Shown here: positions 1 through 7,908 of the stretch, piece after piece
Layout: every line of letters starts with the position of its first letter
Numbering within the stretch: the stretch's first letter is position 1
Assembly (NCBI GenBank): GCA_903879975.1
Contig: CAIRNL010000784.1
Coordinates: forward strand, 1 to 7,992
Direction of reading: 5' to 3'
DNA: 7,992 nucleotides
Source: an uncultured Chloroflexota bacterium
GTDB lineage: Bacteria > Chloroflexota > Anaerolineae > Caldilineales > Caldilineaceae
Made by a program: the position numbers and the translations under genes
The notes under the pieces: model-generated
Told to the model about the DNA's origin: nothing
The model's input: only the letters and a program-made list of their open reading frames with translations
Database searches by the model: none

Positions 1-1
1 A

Positions 2-229
2 CGCCTGCCCTCCATGATGCTGGTGGCGGCGTTGCTGGGTCTCTTTGCCAATGTGACTGGGCTCTACATCAGCTACTATCTGAACATTGCCTCCGGTCCC
101 ACCATGGTGCTGGTGGCGACGCTGATCTTTGGTTTGGTTTTCCTCTTTGCTCCCGGCCGCGGTATGATCTGGCGCATGGTGTCCAACGGTAGACGATCGT
201 CGGCCGGTGCTTCGCCTGTGTCGAGCTAG
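2..229 (+). CDS. Metal (Zn/Mn) ABC transporter permease, C-terminal fragment
   Basis: The reading frame is open from the left edge of the window, so the N-terminal part of the gene lies outside. The visible 75 residues hold two hydrophobic segments, roughly MLVAALLGLFANVTGLYIS and MVLVATLIFGLVFLF, separated by SYYLNIASGPT. That linker matches the last loop of ABC-3 family permeases (ZnuB/MntB/TroC-D type), where a GLxxSYYLxxxSGPT-like stretch precedes the final helix. Proteins of this family form the membrane channel of Zn2+ or Mn2+ import systems, working with a binding protein and an ATPase. The protein ends in a short polar, serine-rich cytoplasmic tail. The ATPase and binding-protein genes are presumably to the left. 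The metal cannot be told from this fragment. The gene may be cotranscribed with dcd, since 42 nt separate its stop from the dcd ATG and I see no terminator hairpin between them. Confidence 0.8.
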   Translation, partial: RLPSMMLVAALLGLFANVTGLYISYYLNIASGPTMVLVATLIFGLVFLFAPGRGMIWRMVSNGRRSSAGASPVSS

Positions 230-271
230 CCCAATGACCCACAGCAATTGATTTTCACTGGAACCGATCTC

Positions 272-829
272 ATGTCTATCAAACCTGATCACTGGATCCG
301 GCGCATGGCTCTGGATCACGGCATGATTGAGCCTTTTGTAGAAAAGCAGGTGCGCAGCGGCGTCGTCTCATACGGTCTGAGTAGCTTCGGGTACGACATT
401 CGCGTTGCCGATGAGTTTCGCATCTTTACGCCTGCAACTGGCCAGTTGACCGTTGTCGATCCCAAGGCGATTGACGAGCGAGCGATGGCGCCATTCCGCG
501 GCGAGGTCTGCATCATCCCGCCCAATAGCTTTGCCTTGGCGCGCACGGTAGAATACTTTCGCATCCCGCGCAATGTCCTCACGATCTGCCTGGGCAAGAG
601 CACCTACGCCCGCTGCGGGATTATTGTGAATGTGACACCCTTTGAGCCGGAGTGGGAGGGCTTTGTCACCATTGAAATCTCGAATACCACACCGCTTCCG
701 GCAAAGATCTATGCCAACGAGGGGATTGCTCAGGTGATCTTTTTTGAAGGGGAAGAACCGGAGACCTCGTATGCTGATCGGCGCGGAAAATATCAGGGGC
801 AGCACGGTATCACGTTGCCGCGGCTGTAG
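272..829 (+). CDS. dcd: dCTP deaminase
   Basis: The protein deaminates dCTP to dUTP and ammonia, the first step of one route to dUMP and dTTP in the cytoplasm. It has 185 residues from the ATG at 272, a normal family length. The family pattern runs throughout: MSIKPDHWIRRMA at the N-terminus, SYGLSSFGYDIR (residues 33-44), KSTYARCG (109-116), PEWEGFVTIEISN and a C-terminal KYQGQHGITLPR. S110, R114 and E135 align with the E. coli active-site residues Ser111, Arg115 and Glu138. An in-frame TTG at 248 would add eight residues. I prefer the ATG because family members begin with MSI and a GGAA ribosome-binding site (260-263) lies 8 nt upstream. The sequence resembles monofunctional deaminases more than the bifunctional DCD-DUT type, but this was not tested. 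The gene ends 5 nt short of the convergent formyltransferase stop. Confidence 0.95.
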   Translation: MSIKPDHWIRRMALDHGMIEPFVEKQVRSGVVSYGLSSFGYDIRVADEFRIFTPATGQLTVVDPKAIDERAMAPFRGEVCIIPPNSFALARTVEYFRIPRNVLTICLGKSTYARCGIIVNVTPFEPEWEGFVTIEISNTTPLPAKIYANEGIAQVIFFEGEEPETSYADRRGKYQGQHGITLPRL

Positions 830-834
830 GGACG

Positions 835-1779
835 TCAGCACTGTCCGGGGCAGAGGCGAGCCTGAACCAAGCCGGGCGTACAGCGGAAGGTGATGACGTC
901 GTCGGCGACTGCGCACTGGTGTTTGATGGCTGCGTAGTTCGACCATGCCAGTGCGTCAGAGAGCAGCCAGTGCCGTCCCTCGATCTCAAGCCTGAACGGA
1001 TAGCCCCATACCACTGCGGCGCGCATGAAATTGAAGACACGGCGCGCCGCCCATTCGGTCGAAATTGTGAAATCTTCGGCATGTGGCCAGGGCTGGTAGC
1101 TGCCCCCTGGGGGTTGTTTGCGATAAGGCAACTCGCCATTGGCGATGTGATGCATGACGTCGACAAGGATGCGCCCGCCGGCACGCGCCATCACCTGCGT
1201 GGCATCAGACTCGAGGATGCCGTCGGGCAGTGGTACGATGCGCTGGGCGGCAATGGCGCCCGTGTCGAACTTCGAATCCATCCAGTGAACCGTGATCCCG
1301 GTGTGTTGCTCGCCGGCCCGAAACTGCCAGAAGAGGGGGGCTGGGCCACGATATTCGGGTAACATCGATGGATGCACGTTGAGAAACCCATGGCGCGGCA
1401 CATCGAGCAACGAAGGTGTGATCAGGCGCGGAAAACAGGCTACAACGGCCAGTGACGGTGCCAGCGAACGCAGAATCCGTGCAGTCTCCTGAGCTTTGAT
1501 GCGCTTGATGCCATACAACGGCAGGGCATTGTCCCAGGTCGTCTGAAGGATGCTATCCTGGACGAAGGTAGATGTTAGCGGGAGCGAATTGGGATCGTTG
1601 TCGGCGATAGCCGCATCGGGAGGCAACAAAGGTTTGATGGTGGCTTCTTCGGCCAAGCCAGGAAGGTTCTGGCCGGCGAGCCAGACTGCCACGATCTTGA
1701 TACGCGCGTTGATCATGGATTCAAGTATGATCCTGGAGTAGTCGCAGTTTGAGCCGAGAAAGAGGACTTCAAGCGCCAT
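835..1779 (-). CDS. Formyltransferase family protein, Fmt-like
   Basis: A 314-residue protein of the 10-formyltetrahydrofolate-dependent formyltransferase fold. The catalytic core is clear: NVHPSMLPEYRGPAPLFW (residues 134-151), then GITVHWMDSKFDTGAI (161-176). N134, H136 and D172 match the Asn-His-Asp triad of the family (Asn106, His108, Asp144 in E. coli PurN), with identical spacing. Residues about 228-314 resemble the C-terminal domain of methionyl-tRNA formyltransferase, which binds tRNA. The length also matches Fmt (about 315). However, the N-terminal part is atypical. It begins LEVLFLGSNCDYSRI instead of the usual GTPEFA pattern, and the PDRPxGRG loop used by Fmt to contact the tRNA acceptor stem is missing. 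It could be a divergent Fmt or a paralogue acting on another amine, so I give no gene symbol. The ATG at 1777-1779 has only a weak upstream GAGG. Its 3' end nearly touches dcd. Confidence 0.8.
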   Translation of the reverse strand: MALEVLFLGSNCDYSRIILESMINARIKIVAVWLAGQNLPGLAEEATIKPLLPPDAAIADNDPNSLPLTSTFVQDSILQTTWDNALPLYGIKRIKAQETARILRSLAPSLAVVACFPRLITPSLLDVPRHGFLNVHPSMLPEYRGPAPLFWQFRAGEQHTGITVHWMDSKFDTGAIAAQRIVPLPDGILESDATQVMARAGGRILVDVMHHIANGELPYRKQPPGGSYQPWPHAEDFTISTEWAARRVFNFMRAAVVWGYPFRLEIEGRHWLLSDALAWSNYAAIKHQCAVADDVITFRCTPGLVQARLCPGQC

Positions 1780-1855
1780 CAGGTTAGAGTTGCCTCGGAT
1801 TCAACTTCCACAGTCGGTTGACTTGCAGGTGATTGCACAGCAGGTATCAGTATCA

Positions 1856-1880
1856 TGTGCCGCTGGACACCTCCGGCACA
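1856..1880. repeat. Inverted repeat (hairpin), 7-bp arms
   Basis: TGTGCCG (1856-1862) and CGGCACA (1874-1880) are exact reverse complements around an 11-nt loop. On the minus strand this lies about 77-101 nt upstream of the formyltransferase ATG, so it could be in a 5' leader or be an operator. No T-run follows on either strand, so it is not a standard terminator. Confidence 0.45.
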
Positions 1881-1970
1881 GACTGCCGAGGGTCAACGCA
1901 AGGGATCGATCGTTGTAGTCCCCTGCTTGTACCAAGATAGCATAGATTGTTCACTCATTCTTGGGGCATT

Positions 1971-1991
1971 TGCCGGGTCTTTTGCCCGGCA
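1971..1991. repeat. GC-rich inverted repeat (hairpin), 7-bp arms
   Basis: TGCCGGG (1971-1977) and CCCGGCA (1985-1991) pair perfectly across the 7-nt loop TCTTTTG. It sits in the middle of the gene-free gap. The stem is stable but not followed by a T-tract in either direction. It could be a weak or factor-assisted transcription end for the thioesterase message, or part of an unrecognised RNA. Confidence 0.5.
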
Positions 1992-2173
1992 CTCCGGCAT
2001 ACAGCCGGCGTTGTGTATCGGCGCAATGATCAGTGGTCGACCCACCAGGGCAAGGACGGCCTGTGTCATCTCCTGAGTCCGGAGGTCAGTTTTGCTGGAA
2101 TGGCAACGCGTCCGGTTGGCAGGAGTCAGAGTGTGACCTGAGGCAGGGTGGTCAACAACCTGGCATGCATGGC

Positions 2174-2563
2174 TCAGCGCACTTTGGCGGCGGTGCGGCT
2201 CATGAAGCGTTCGGTATCGACGACGACGCGCTGGTGTGAGCCTACGCCGACTTGTTCGACGCCATCGAAGGCTGAGACGCGAAAGGTCAGGCGTCGCCCT
2301 TCGACCGTCATCAGTCGTGCTTCCGCGCGCACGCTCATGCCGATCGGGGTGGCCGCTAAGTGTTGGATATCCAGGTGGACACCAACTGTTGTCTGGCCTT
2401 CGTCCAGTATTGCGTCGAGCGCGTTCACGGCTGCGGCTTCCATGAGTGCAGCCAGCGCGGGTGTGGCAAAGACATCTACGGCGCCGCTGCCCATCGCAAG
2501 CGCAGTATTGTGTGAAGTGACTGTGGTGATTGCATCCCCAGTGAGCCCAGGCAGAATCGGCAT
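2174..2563 (-). CDS. FlK-like hot-dog fold thioesterase family protein
   Basis: A 129-residue protein of the single-domain hot-dog thioesterases related to fluoroacetyl-CoA thioesterase FlK. These enzymes hydrolyse acyl-CoA esters in the cytoplasm. The family pattern is clear: VDVFATPALAALMEAAA (29-45), EGQTTVGVHLDIQHLAATP (55-73), VEGRRLTFRVSAFD (87-100) and GVGSHQRVVVDTERF near the end. T34, E42 and H68 correspond to the FlK catalytic set Thr42, Glu50 and His76, with the same spacing of 8 and 26 residues, so an active enzyme is likely. Fluoroacetyl-CoA itself is an unlikely substrate, as most homologues are of unknown specificity. The ATG at 2561-2563 has a GGAGA site about 10 nt upstream. 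It lies 129 nt after the DUF1667 gene on the same strand, so it may be the last gene of that operon or have its own promoter. Confidence 0.85.
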   Translation of the reverse strand: MPILPGLTGDAITTVTSHNTALAMGSGAVDVFATPALAALMEAAAVNALDAILDEGQTTVGVHLDIQHLAATPIGMSVRAEARLMTVEGRRLTFRVSAFDGVEQVGVGSHQRVVVDTERFMSRTAAKVR

Positions 2564-2692
2564 TCTCGAAGAGTCTCCGTTTTTTGTGATTGGCTGGTGG
2601 AGCCTGACCCTACGCTTGCTGTCGAAATTTTTGACTCGAGCACAGGCACTGCCTGGCCGTGTTGGGTATCGGGCAAGCCGTCTATCAGGGTG

Positions 2693-3094
2693 TCAACGTG
2701 CCGGCATTGTGCGTGCTGCCACGATCTTGATGCCGGGCTCCTGATCATCGGTCCAGATTATAGCACCGCTTGCCACAGGCGCGGAGACGCGTACGGTACG
2801 CAAATGCTCGCAGATCGCTTTCACCTTGTCTTTCGGCACTGGCATTTGCGAGCGAACCGGCAGGCGCGGCCACAGCCCGTTGTCGATGGCGACGGTTGTC
2901 GTTACCAGGCGCAGAGGGGCGGTGTGCTCCTGGACTGCGTATTCCTTGCCGTGCCGGCACGAAAAACCGCGTACCTCGACCACAGCGTTCGTAGACGTAT
3001 CGGCGTCTACTTCGAGGCGGCAACCGAGAGGGCAGCCGATGCAGAGATAGCTGACCGTGGTCACGTCGCCCTTCTGTTGGACTTCTGCGCTCAT
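2693..3094 (-). CDS. DUF1667 Cys-rich protein of a glycerol-3-phosphate dehydrogenase cluster
   Basis: A 133-residue protein matching the DUF1667 family, known as the third gene of glpA-type operons in anaerobes such as Thermotogae and Firmicutes. The N-terminal half has LCIGCPLGCRLEVD with C18, C21 and C25, then a fourth cysteine, C46, in GFSCRHGKEYA. These four could hold an Fe-S cluster or zinc. The rest follows the family pattern (TAPLRLVTTTV, LPVRSQMPVPKDKV, APVASGAII). Its biochemical role is not established. Electron transfer between the two flavoproteins or to an acceptor is an inference from the cysteines and gene neighbours. The frame is open back to an ATG at 3166, inside the upstream gene. 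I chose the ATG at 3092-3094 because AAGGAGAG lies just upstream and the homologous region begins there. It starts 7 nt after the upstream stop, so it is very likely cotranscribed. Confidence 0.85.
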   Translation of the reverse strand: MSAEVQQKGDVTTVSYLCIGCPLGCRLEVDADTSTNAVVEVRGFSCRHGKEYAVQEHTAPLRLVTTTVAIDNGLWPRLPVRSQMPVPKDKVKAICEHLRTVRVSAPVASGAIIWTDDQEPGIKIVAARTMPAR

Positions 3095-3101
3095 TGCCTG
3101 G

Positions 3102-4393
<1,292 letters not shown>

Positions 4394-4397
<4 letters not shown>

Positions 4398-5881
4398 GGC
4401 TTCCCTCCGAAGTTCTCTGGTTCATGGTCGGGCGTGCCGCCCCTGACCGTTCGCACGCCGCTGTCTCGGTCGTACACCAGCCAGGAGTCGTGGCCGCGTT
4501 TTGTCACGTTGGCCATATCTATCTCCCTGCTTTTGGCCAGCAGTTCCATGCAGCGCACTGTGCAGAAGCCACCCTGGCAGCGTCCCATGCCGGCACGTGT
4601 GCGGAACTTGATTCCGTCCAATGTGGTTGCACCGCGCTGAATGGCGTCGAGTACTTCGCCTTCGGTGACATATTCGCACCGGCAGGCGATCCGCCGGTAC
4701 CGTGGATCGCGCAGGCTCAGGGCGATCTGTTCCATGGTGGACAGGGCGGCGAAGTGGAGCGGACGTGGTACGGTTGGCACAAAGTCTGTGCGTGCCACGA
4801 GGGACAGCCCTTCCGCGCGCAAGATATCGAGGACGAGTTCGGCAATCGCCGGCGCAGCGGTCAGCCCGGGAGACTGGATGCCCGCCGCATTGATGAAGCC
4901 GCGGCGGCTGGTTGGACCAATGATGAAGTCTTCGCCGACTGCCACGGCGCGTAAACCGGCAAACTGGGCAATCACATCCTTCTCACTGATGCCGGGCACC
5001 AGATCGCACACGGCGTCGAAGACGGTGTGTGCGCCAGAGGTGCTCGTGGTGAGCTCCGTGCGGTCGTCGGTCTCTTCAGCGGTTGGGCCGACCATAATCG
5101 TGCCGTCGAAAGTGGGAATGACCAGGATGCCCTTGGATACGGGGGATGGACAGGGGAAAATAACGCGTTTGACCAAGCCTTGTAGCCGTTTGTCGAGCAG
5201 ATATTCCTCGCCCTTGCGTGGCTGGATATTGAAGTCTCCGGCGAGAGCAGACGCGGCAACGCGGTCTGCGTGGAGGCCAGCCGCATTGATGACGAACCGG
5301 CTTCGCAGCGCAGCGTTTGGTGCAAGGACGACCCAATGGCCATCCTCTGGTTGGAGGCGTTCGACGACAAAGTCGGTACGCAGATCGAGGCCATTGCACA
5401 CGGCGTTCTCGGCCAGCCCATAACAGGCTTCGTAGGGGTTGATGACGCCCGTGGTCGGCGCGAAGACTGCAGCAAGAATGGCGGGCGATAGAGCCGGCTC
5501 CTCACGTCGGATACGCTCTGCATCCCACAACTCTACGCCGGGGATGCCCTTGACTGTGGCGTGGTGGATGAGCTTGTCGAGGATCGGCAGCTGATCTGCA
5601 GTACGAGCAACCGTCAATTCGCCGATGCGGCGGAAACCGAAGCCGAGCTCAGCGGCCAGGCGATCCCACTGCTGGTTGCCGGCCCATTCGAGCCGTCCCT
5701 TGAGCGTATCGGGCGCCGCGTGGTGGCCGCCGTGAATGATACCGCTGTTGGCTTTGGTCGTCCCGAAACCGACTTCTGGCTCTTTTTCGCAGAGGGCGAC
5801 ACGCAACTGGTAGCGGGTCAACTCACGAGCGATGGCACACCCGACAATCCCGCCACCGACGATGAGGACGTCGTAGAGCAT
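4394..5881 (-). CDS. GlpA-like FAD-dependent glycerol-3-phosphate dehydrogenase with BFD [2Fe-2S] domain
   Basis: A 495-residue protein with a DAO-type FAD domain (about 1-365) and a C-terminal BFD-like domain. The FAD motif is VLIVGGGIVG (G9/G11/G14). NSGIIHGGHHAAPDTLKGRL and RKGEEYLL are typical of the GlpA and L-2-hydroxyglutarate oxidase group. The BFD domain has C400-x-C402 and C435-x4-C440 (CRCEYVTEGEV and CQGGFC), the pattern that binds a [2Fe-2S] cluster in E. coli GlpA and bacterioferritin-associated ferredoxin. The likely reaction is oxidation of sn-glycerol 3-phosphate to dihydroxyacetone phosphate. The Fe-S domain and the two downstream genes favour GlpA over hydroxyglutarate oxidase. 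A further in-frame ATG at 5938 would add 19 residues. The ATG at 5881 is preferred because AGGAG lies 8 nt upstream and the FAD motif follows directly. Upstream, TTGAGC and GACAAT with 18-nt spacing could be a weak promoter. Confidence 0.88.
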
Positions 5882-6002
5882 AGAGCAATCTCCTACGCCT
5901 CGATACGCCGACCCAAAGCTCGGGCGACGTATGTTCATTGTCGCGCAGGAAACCGGTCGTGCTCAATGGTCAGATAGCCAGGATGCGTGGCCTAGACTAC
6001 TC

Positions 6003-6647
6003 TCAGGGAGATGGCGTCTGGCGTGCGAGAAGACCGCCAACGCGAACCCAGACAAAGCCATAGACAGCCATAGCCAATGCCGCATAGACAGGCAGCATCC
6101 ACGCGAAAAGGGGGAGCATGGCCTGGGCGAGCAGCGCCAGCATGCCTAGCGTGCCGGCGAGGAAAAGCGGCGCAGCGATCGGATAGGCGTGGTCGCTGCC
6201 ATTGGCTTCGATGGCAACAAGTAACGTGCCAAAGGGCACCAGCACTGCACCGAATAGCTGCATGGCACTGTGGGCCGGTATGAGGAGCAGCAGTGCGGAG
6301 GCGGTCGCCAGCAGGCCAGCCAGCGCACCCACCCACCCCATGGCGACGCCAAACCGGCTGGGGACGGTGCTGCCAAAGCGATTCGGTTCGTTGTTGGGCA
6401 GATGGTAGCGTCGTGCTGTGCCGACCACAGTCAGCCCTAGCAACACCAGTGCTGCGCCGCCGATGCTGCCTGCCACGCGCAACGCCGGAGGATTGGTGAC
6501 CAGCGCCTGTCCTTGGTCGTTCGTAAAGACCGTGACGGCGCCCATCGGCCGCAACATCTCAAAGATGGCATAGAGGATCCAGAGTAACCCGCCGCCAATC
6601 GCCAGCCACGGCGCCCATCGATTCAGCTGCTCTGTGATGTGTGACAT
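6003..6647 (-). CDS. Six-helix integral membrane protein of unknown function
   Basis: I do not recognise the family. The protein has 214 residues and about six hydrophobic segments, at roughly residues 14-32, 58-78, 100-123, 129-147, 154-176 and 180-203. The short polar links include a charged stretch, ARRYHLPNNEPNRFG (78-92). There is no cleavable signal, no lipoprotein box and no conserved motif for transport or catalysis. The layout resembles the many small DUF-type polytopic proteins of unknown role. I chose the ATG at 6645-6647 over an in-frame TTG at 6680 because AGGAG lies about 9 nt upstream and the added 11 residues are polar. The gene is divergent from pheS. It precedes the GlpA-like gene on the same strand by 121 nt, so it could belong to the same transcript, but nothing links its function to that cluster. 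Confidence 0.7.
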   Translation of the reverse strand: MSHITEQLNRWAPWLAIGGGLLWILYAIFEMLRPMGAVTVFTNDQGQALVTNPPALRVAGSIGGAALVLLGLTVVGTARRYHLPNNEPNRFGSTVPSRFGVAMGWVGALAGLLATASALLLLIPAHSAMQLFGAVLVPFGTLLVAIEANGSDHAYPIAAPLFLAGTLGMLALLAQAMLPLFAWMLPVYAALAMAVYGFVWVRVGGLLARQTPSP

Positions 6648-6687
6648 GCGAAGCCTCTCCTGCAAGTTTTTTGTCGGCAACCGGCGC

Positions 6688-6717
6688 GCCGATCTCGTCT
6701 TGCAGCTTGCGATCGGC
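6688..6717. promoter_or_regulatory. Dyad flanking the pheS -35 region, possible operator
   Basis: GCCGATC (6688-6694) and GATCGGC (6711-6717) are exact reverse complements separated by 16 nt. The candidate -35 hexamer of pheS lies between them. The position suits a repressor or activator site acting on pheS, on the divergent membrane protein gene, or on both. No regulator is visible in the window, and chance is possible. Confidence 0.3.
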
Positions 6718-6730
6718 TACATGGTATAAT
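6700..6730 (+). promoter_or_regulatory. Sigma-70-type promoter of pheS
   Basis: A consensus -10 box TATAAT (6725-6730) is preceded by TG one base upstream, giving the extended -10 form TGGTATAAT (6722-6730). The best -35 candidate, TTGCAG (6700-6705), is 19 bp away, longer than ideal, which an extended -10 can tolerate. Transcription would start near 6737, leaving a leader of about 32 nt before the pheS ATG. This is the best promoter in the window. Confidence 0.75.
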
Positions 6731-6740
6731 GGCTCATTGT

Positions 6741-6750
6741 TTCATATGAA
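6741..6750. promoter_or_regulatory. Perfect 10-bp palindrome in the pheS leader
   Basis: TTCATATGAA is a perfect palindrome directly after the predicted transcription start of pheS and 18 nt before its ATG. It could be a repressor half-site cluster or a chance AT-rich sequence. No regulator is known from this window. Confidence 0.25.
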
Positions 6751-6768
6751 TGCAAGTCAGGTGGCCTT

Positions 6769-7803
6769 ATGAGTGATTTGATCGCACAACTGGAAGAGCT
6801 ATGTATCGAGGCTGAGGCAGCCTTGACCAGGACACAGACAACTGCCGAGAGCGAAGCCTGGTACCATGAATATCTGGGCCGCAAAGGCAAGATGACGGCT
6901 GCTTTGCGCGGCCTGGGTCAACTTGCACCAGAGCAGCGTCCACAGGTCGGCAAGCGTGCCAATGAGATCAAGCAGGCGCTAGAGCAGGTGCTGGCCGAAC
7001 GCCAAGAGCAGATCGCTGCCGACGAAATGGCGAGCGCTCTGGCGGCAGAGGGTATTGATATTACGATGCCCGGGCGGCGTCCTGCGGTCGGCAAGCTGCA
7101 CCCTACGAACCAGGCGATGCGAGATATCGTCCAAATTTTCAACCAGATGGGCTTCCAACTCTTCGATTCGCCGGAAGTGGAGACGGACGACATGAACTTC
7201 GGCCTGCTCAACTTTCCGCTCGACCATCCGGCGCGCGAGATGCAGGATACCTTCTTCACCACCACACCAGATGTGATTCTGCGCACGCACACGAGCCCTG
7301 GCCAGATTCACGCCATGCGCAAGTATGCACCAGAACCGATTCGCGTGGTTCTGCCGGGCAAGTGTTATCGCAATGAAGATGTGACAGCACGTTCAGAAAT
7401 GATGTTTTACCAGGTCGAAGGACTTGCCATCGGTCACAATGTCACTTTCAGTGATCTTAAAGGTACGCTGCTCAATTTTGCCAACCAGATGTACGGCGAG
7501 GGGCGCAAGATTCGCTTCCGCAAATCCTACTTCCCCTTCACGGAACCGAGTGTCGAAGTCGACGTGGATTGCATCCTGTGCGCAGGCGCAGGCTGCCGCA
7601 TCTGCAAATATACCGGCTGGCTGGAGATTCTGGGTGCGGGCATGGTGCATCCGGTCGTCTTGCGCAACGGCGGCTACGACCCGGCAATTTTCAGCGGCTT
7701 TGCGTTTGGCATGGGCATTGAGCGCCAGGCCATGCTCAAGCGGGGCGTGGATGACATCCGGCTCTTCTACAGCAACGACGTGCGATTCCTGGATCGGGTC
7801 TGA
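6769..7803 (+). CDS. pheS: Phenylalanyl-tRNA synthetase alpha subunit
   Basis: The catalytic subunit of the (alpha-beta)2 class II enzyme that charges tRNA-Phe with phenylalanine in the cytoplasm. At 344 residues it has the usual length. Residues 1-90 form the helical, coiled-coil arm that contacts tRNA (with YLGRKGKMT at 35-43). The catalytic domain shows HPTNQAMRDIVQIFNQMGF (111-129, motif 1 region), motif 2 as CYRNEDVTARSEMMFYQVEG (199-218), FPFTEPSVEVD (255-265), and motif 3 as GFAFGMGIERQAML (310-323) with R319. A C268-x2-C271-x4-C276-x2-C279 cluster before KYTGWLEILG is found in many bacterial PheS proteins and may bind zinc. The ATG at 6769 follows an AGGTGG site at about 6-nt spacing. 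The pheT gene does not immediately follow. A terminator lies downstream, and the next gene is outside the window. Confidence 0.97.
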   Translation: MSDLIAQLEELCIEAEAALTRTQTTAESEAWYHEYLGRKGKMTAALRGLGQLAPEQRPQVGKRANEIKQALEQVLAERQEQIAADEMASALAAEGIDITMPGRRPAVGKLHPTNQAMRDIVQIFNQMGFQLFDSPEVETDDMNFGLLNFPLDHPAREMQDTFFTTTPDVILRTHTSPGQIHAMRKYAPEPIRVVLPGKCYRNEDVTARSEMMFYQVEGLAIGHNVTFSDLKGTLLNFANQMYGEGRKIRFRKSYFPFTEPSVEVDVDCILCAGAGCRICKYTGWLEILGAGMVHPVVLRNGGYDPAIFSGFAFGMGIERQAMLKRGVDDIRLFYSNDVRFLDRV

Positions 7804-7815
7804 TGGAAGTGAAAC

Positions 7816-7877
7816 CGGGCCTTCTGCGAGTGCTGCGGCCCTGTGGTGTCCAGAAACTGAGTTGTACAGAAGGCCCG
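7816..7877 (+). promoter_or_regulatory. Candidate antiterminator pairing in the pheS trailer
   Basis: CGGGCCTTCTG (7816-7826) is the exact reverse complement of CAGAAGGCCCG (7867-7877), with 40 nt between. The second segment is also the left arm of the terminator at 7864-7908, so the two pairings exclude each other. This is the layout of an attenuator, with an early segment able to block terminator formation. No T-box consensus (AGGGTGG-ACCGCG type) was seen, so no class is named. It could instead be a by-product of repeat sequence. Confidence 0.4.
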
Positions 7878-7908
7878 CGACAGTCGTCGCGGGTGCTTCT
7901 GTATTTTT
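7864..7908 (+). terminator. Rho-independent terminator after pheS
   Basis: An outer stem TACAGAAG/CTTCTGTA (7865-7872 with 7896-7903) continues, through a G-T wobble and a one-base bulge, into an inner stem CCCGCGAC/GTCGCGGG (7874-7881 with 7886-7893) closed by the 4-nt loop AGTC. Five T residues follow (7904-7908). The stem of about 16 pairs with a U-tract is a strong intrinsic terminator, 61 nt after the pheS stop. Confidence 0.9.

Larger units (their letters stand above)
1780..2173. other. Intergenic gap without a convincing gene
   Basis: This stretch lies between two minus-strand genes, the formyltransferase and the thioesterase. Short open frames exist on the plus strand (for example 1855-2076), but they overlap one another, resemble no family and have no clear ribosome-binding site. 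No tRNA-like T-loop sequence was seen. Two 7-bp hairpins stand out (1856-1880 and 1971-1991), neither followed by a T-run on either strand. The gap must hold the 3' end of the thioesterase transcript and probably the promoter of the formyltransferase gene, but I found no well-spaced -35/-10 pair. A small RNA or decayed gene is possible. Confidence 0.6.

Noticed and set aside
2643..2655. Palindrome CAGGCACTGCCTG as a possible terminator after the DUF1667 gene.
   Set aside because: The perfect part leaves almost no loop, and no T-run follows it on the minus strand.
2476..2748. A 90-codon minus-strand ORF spanning the gap between the DUF1667 and thioesterase genes.
   Set aside because: It overlaps both genes in another frame, has a low-complexity Ser/Gln composition and matches no family.
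5950..6002. Possible hairpin (GGCCA/TGGC type) after the membrane protein gene as a terminator separating it from the GlpA-like gene.
   Set aside because: The stem is short with a bulge and lacks a U-tract, so it gives no firm operon boundary.
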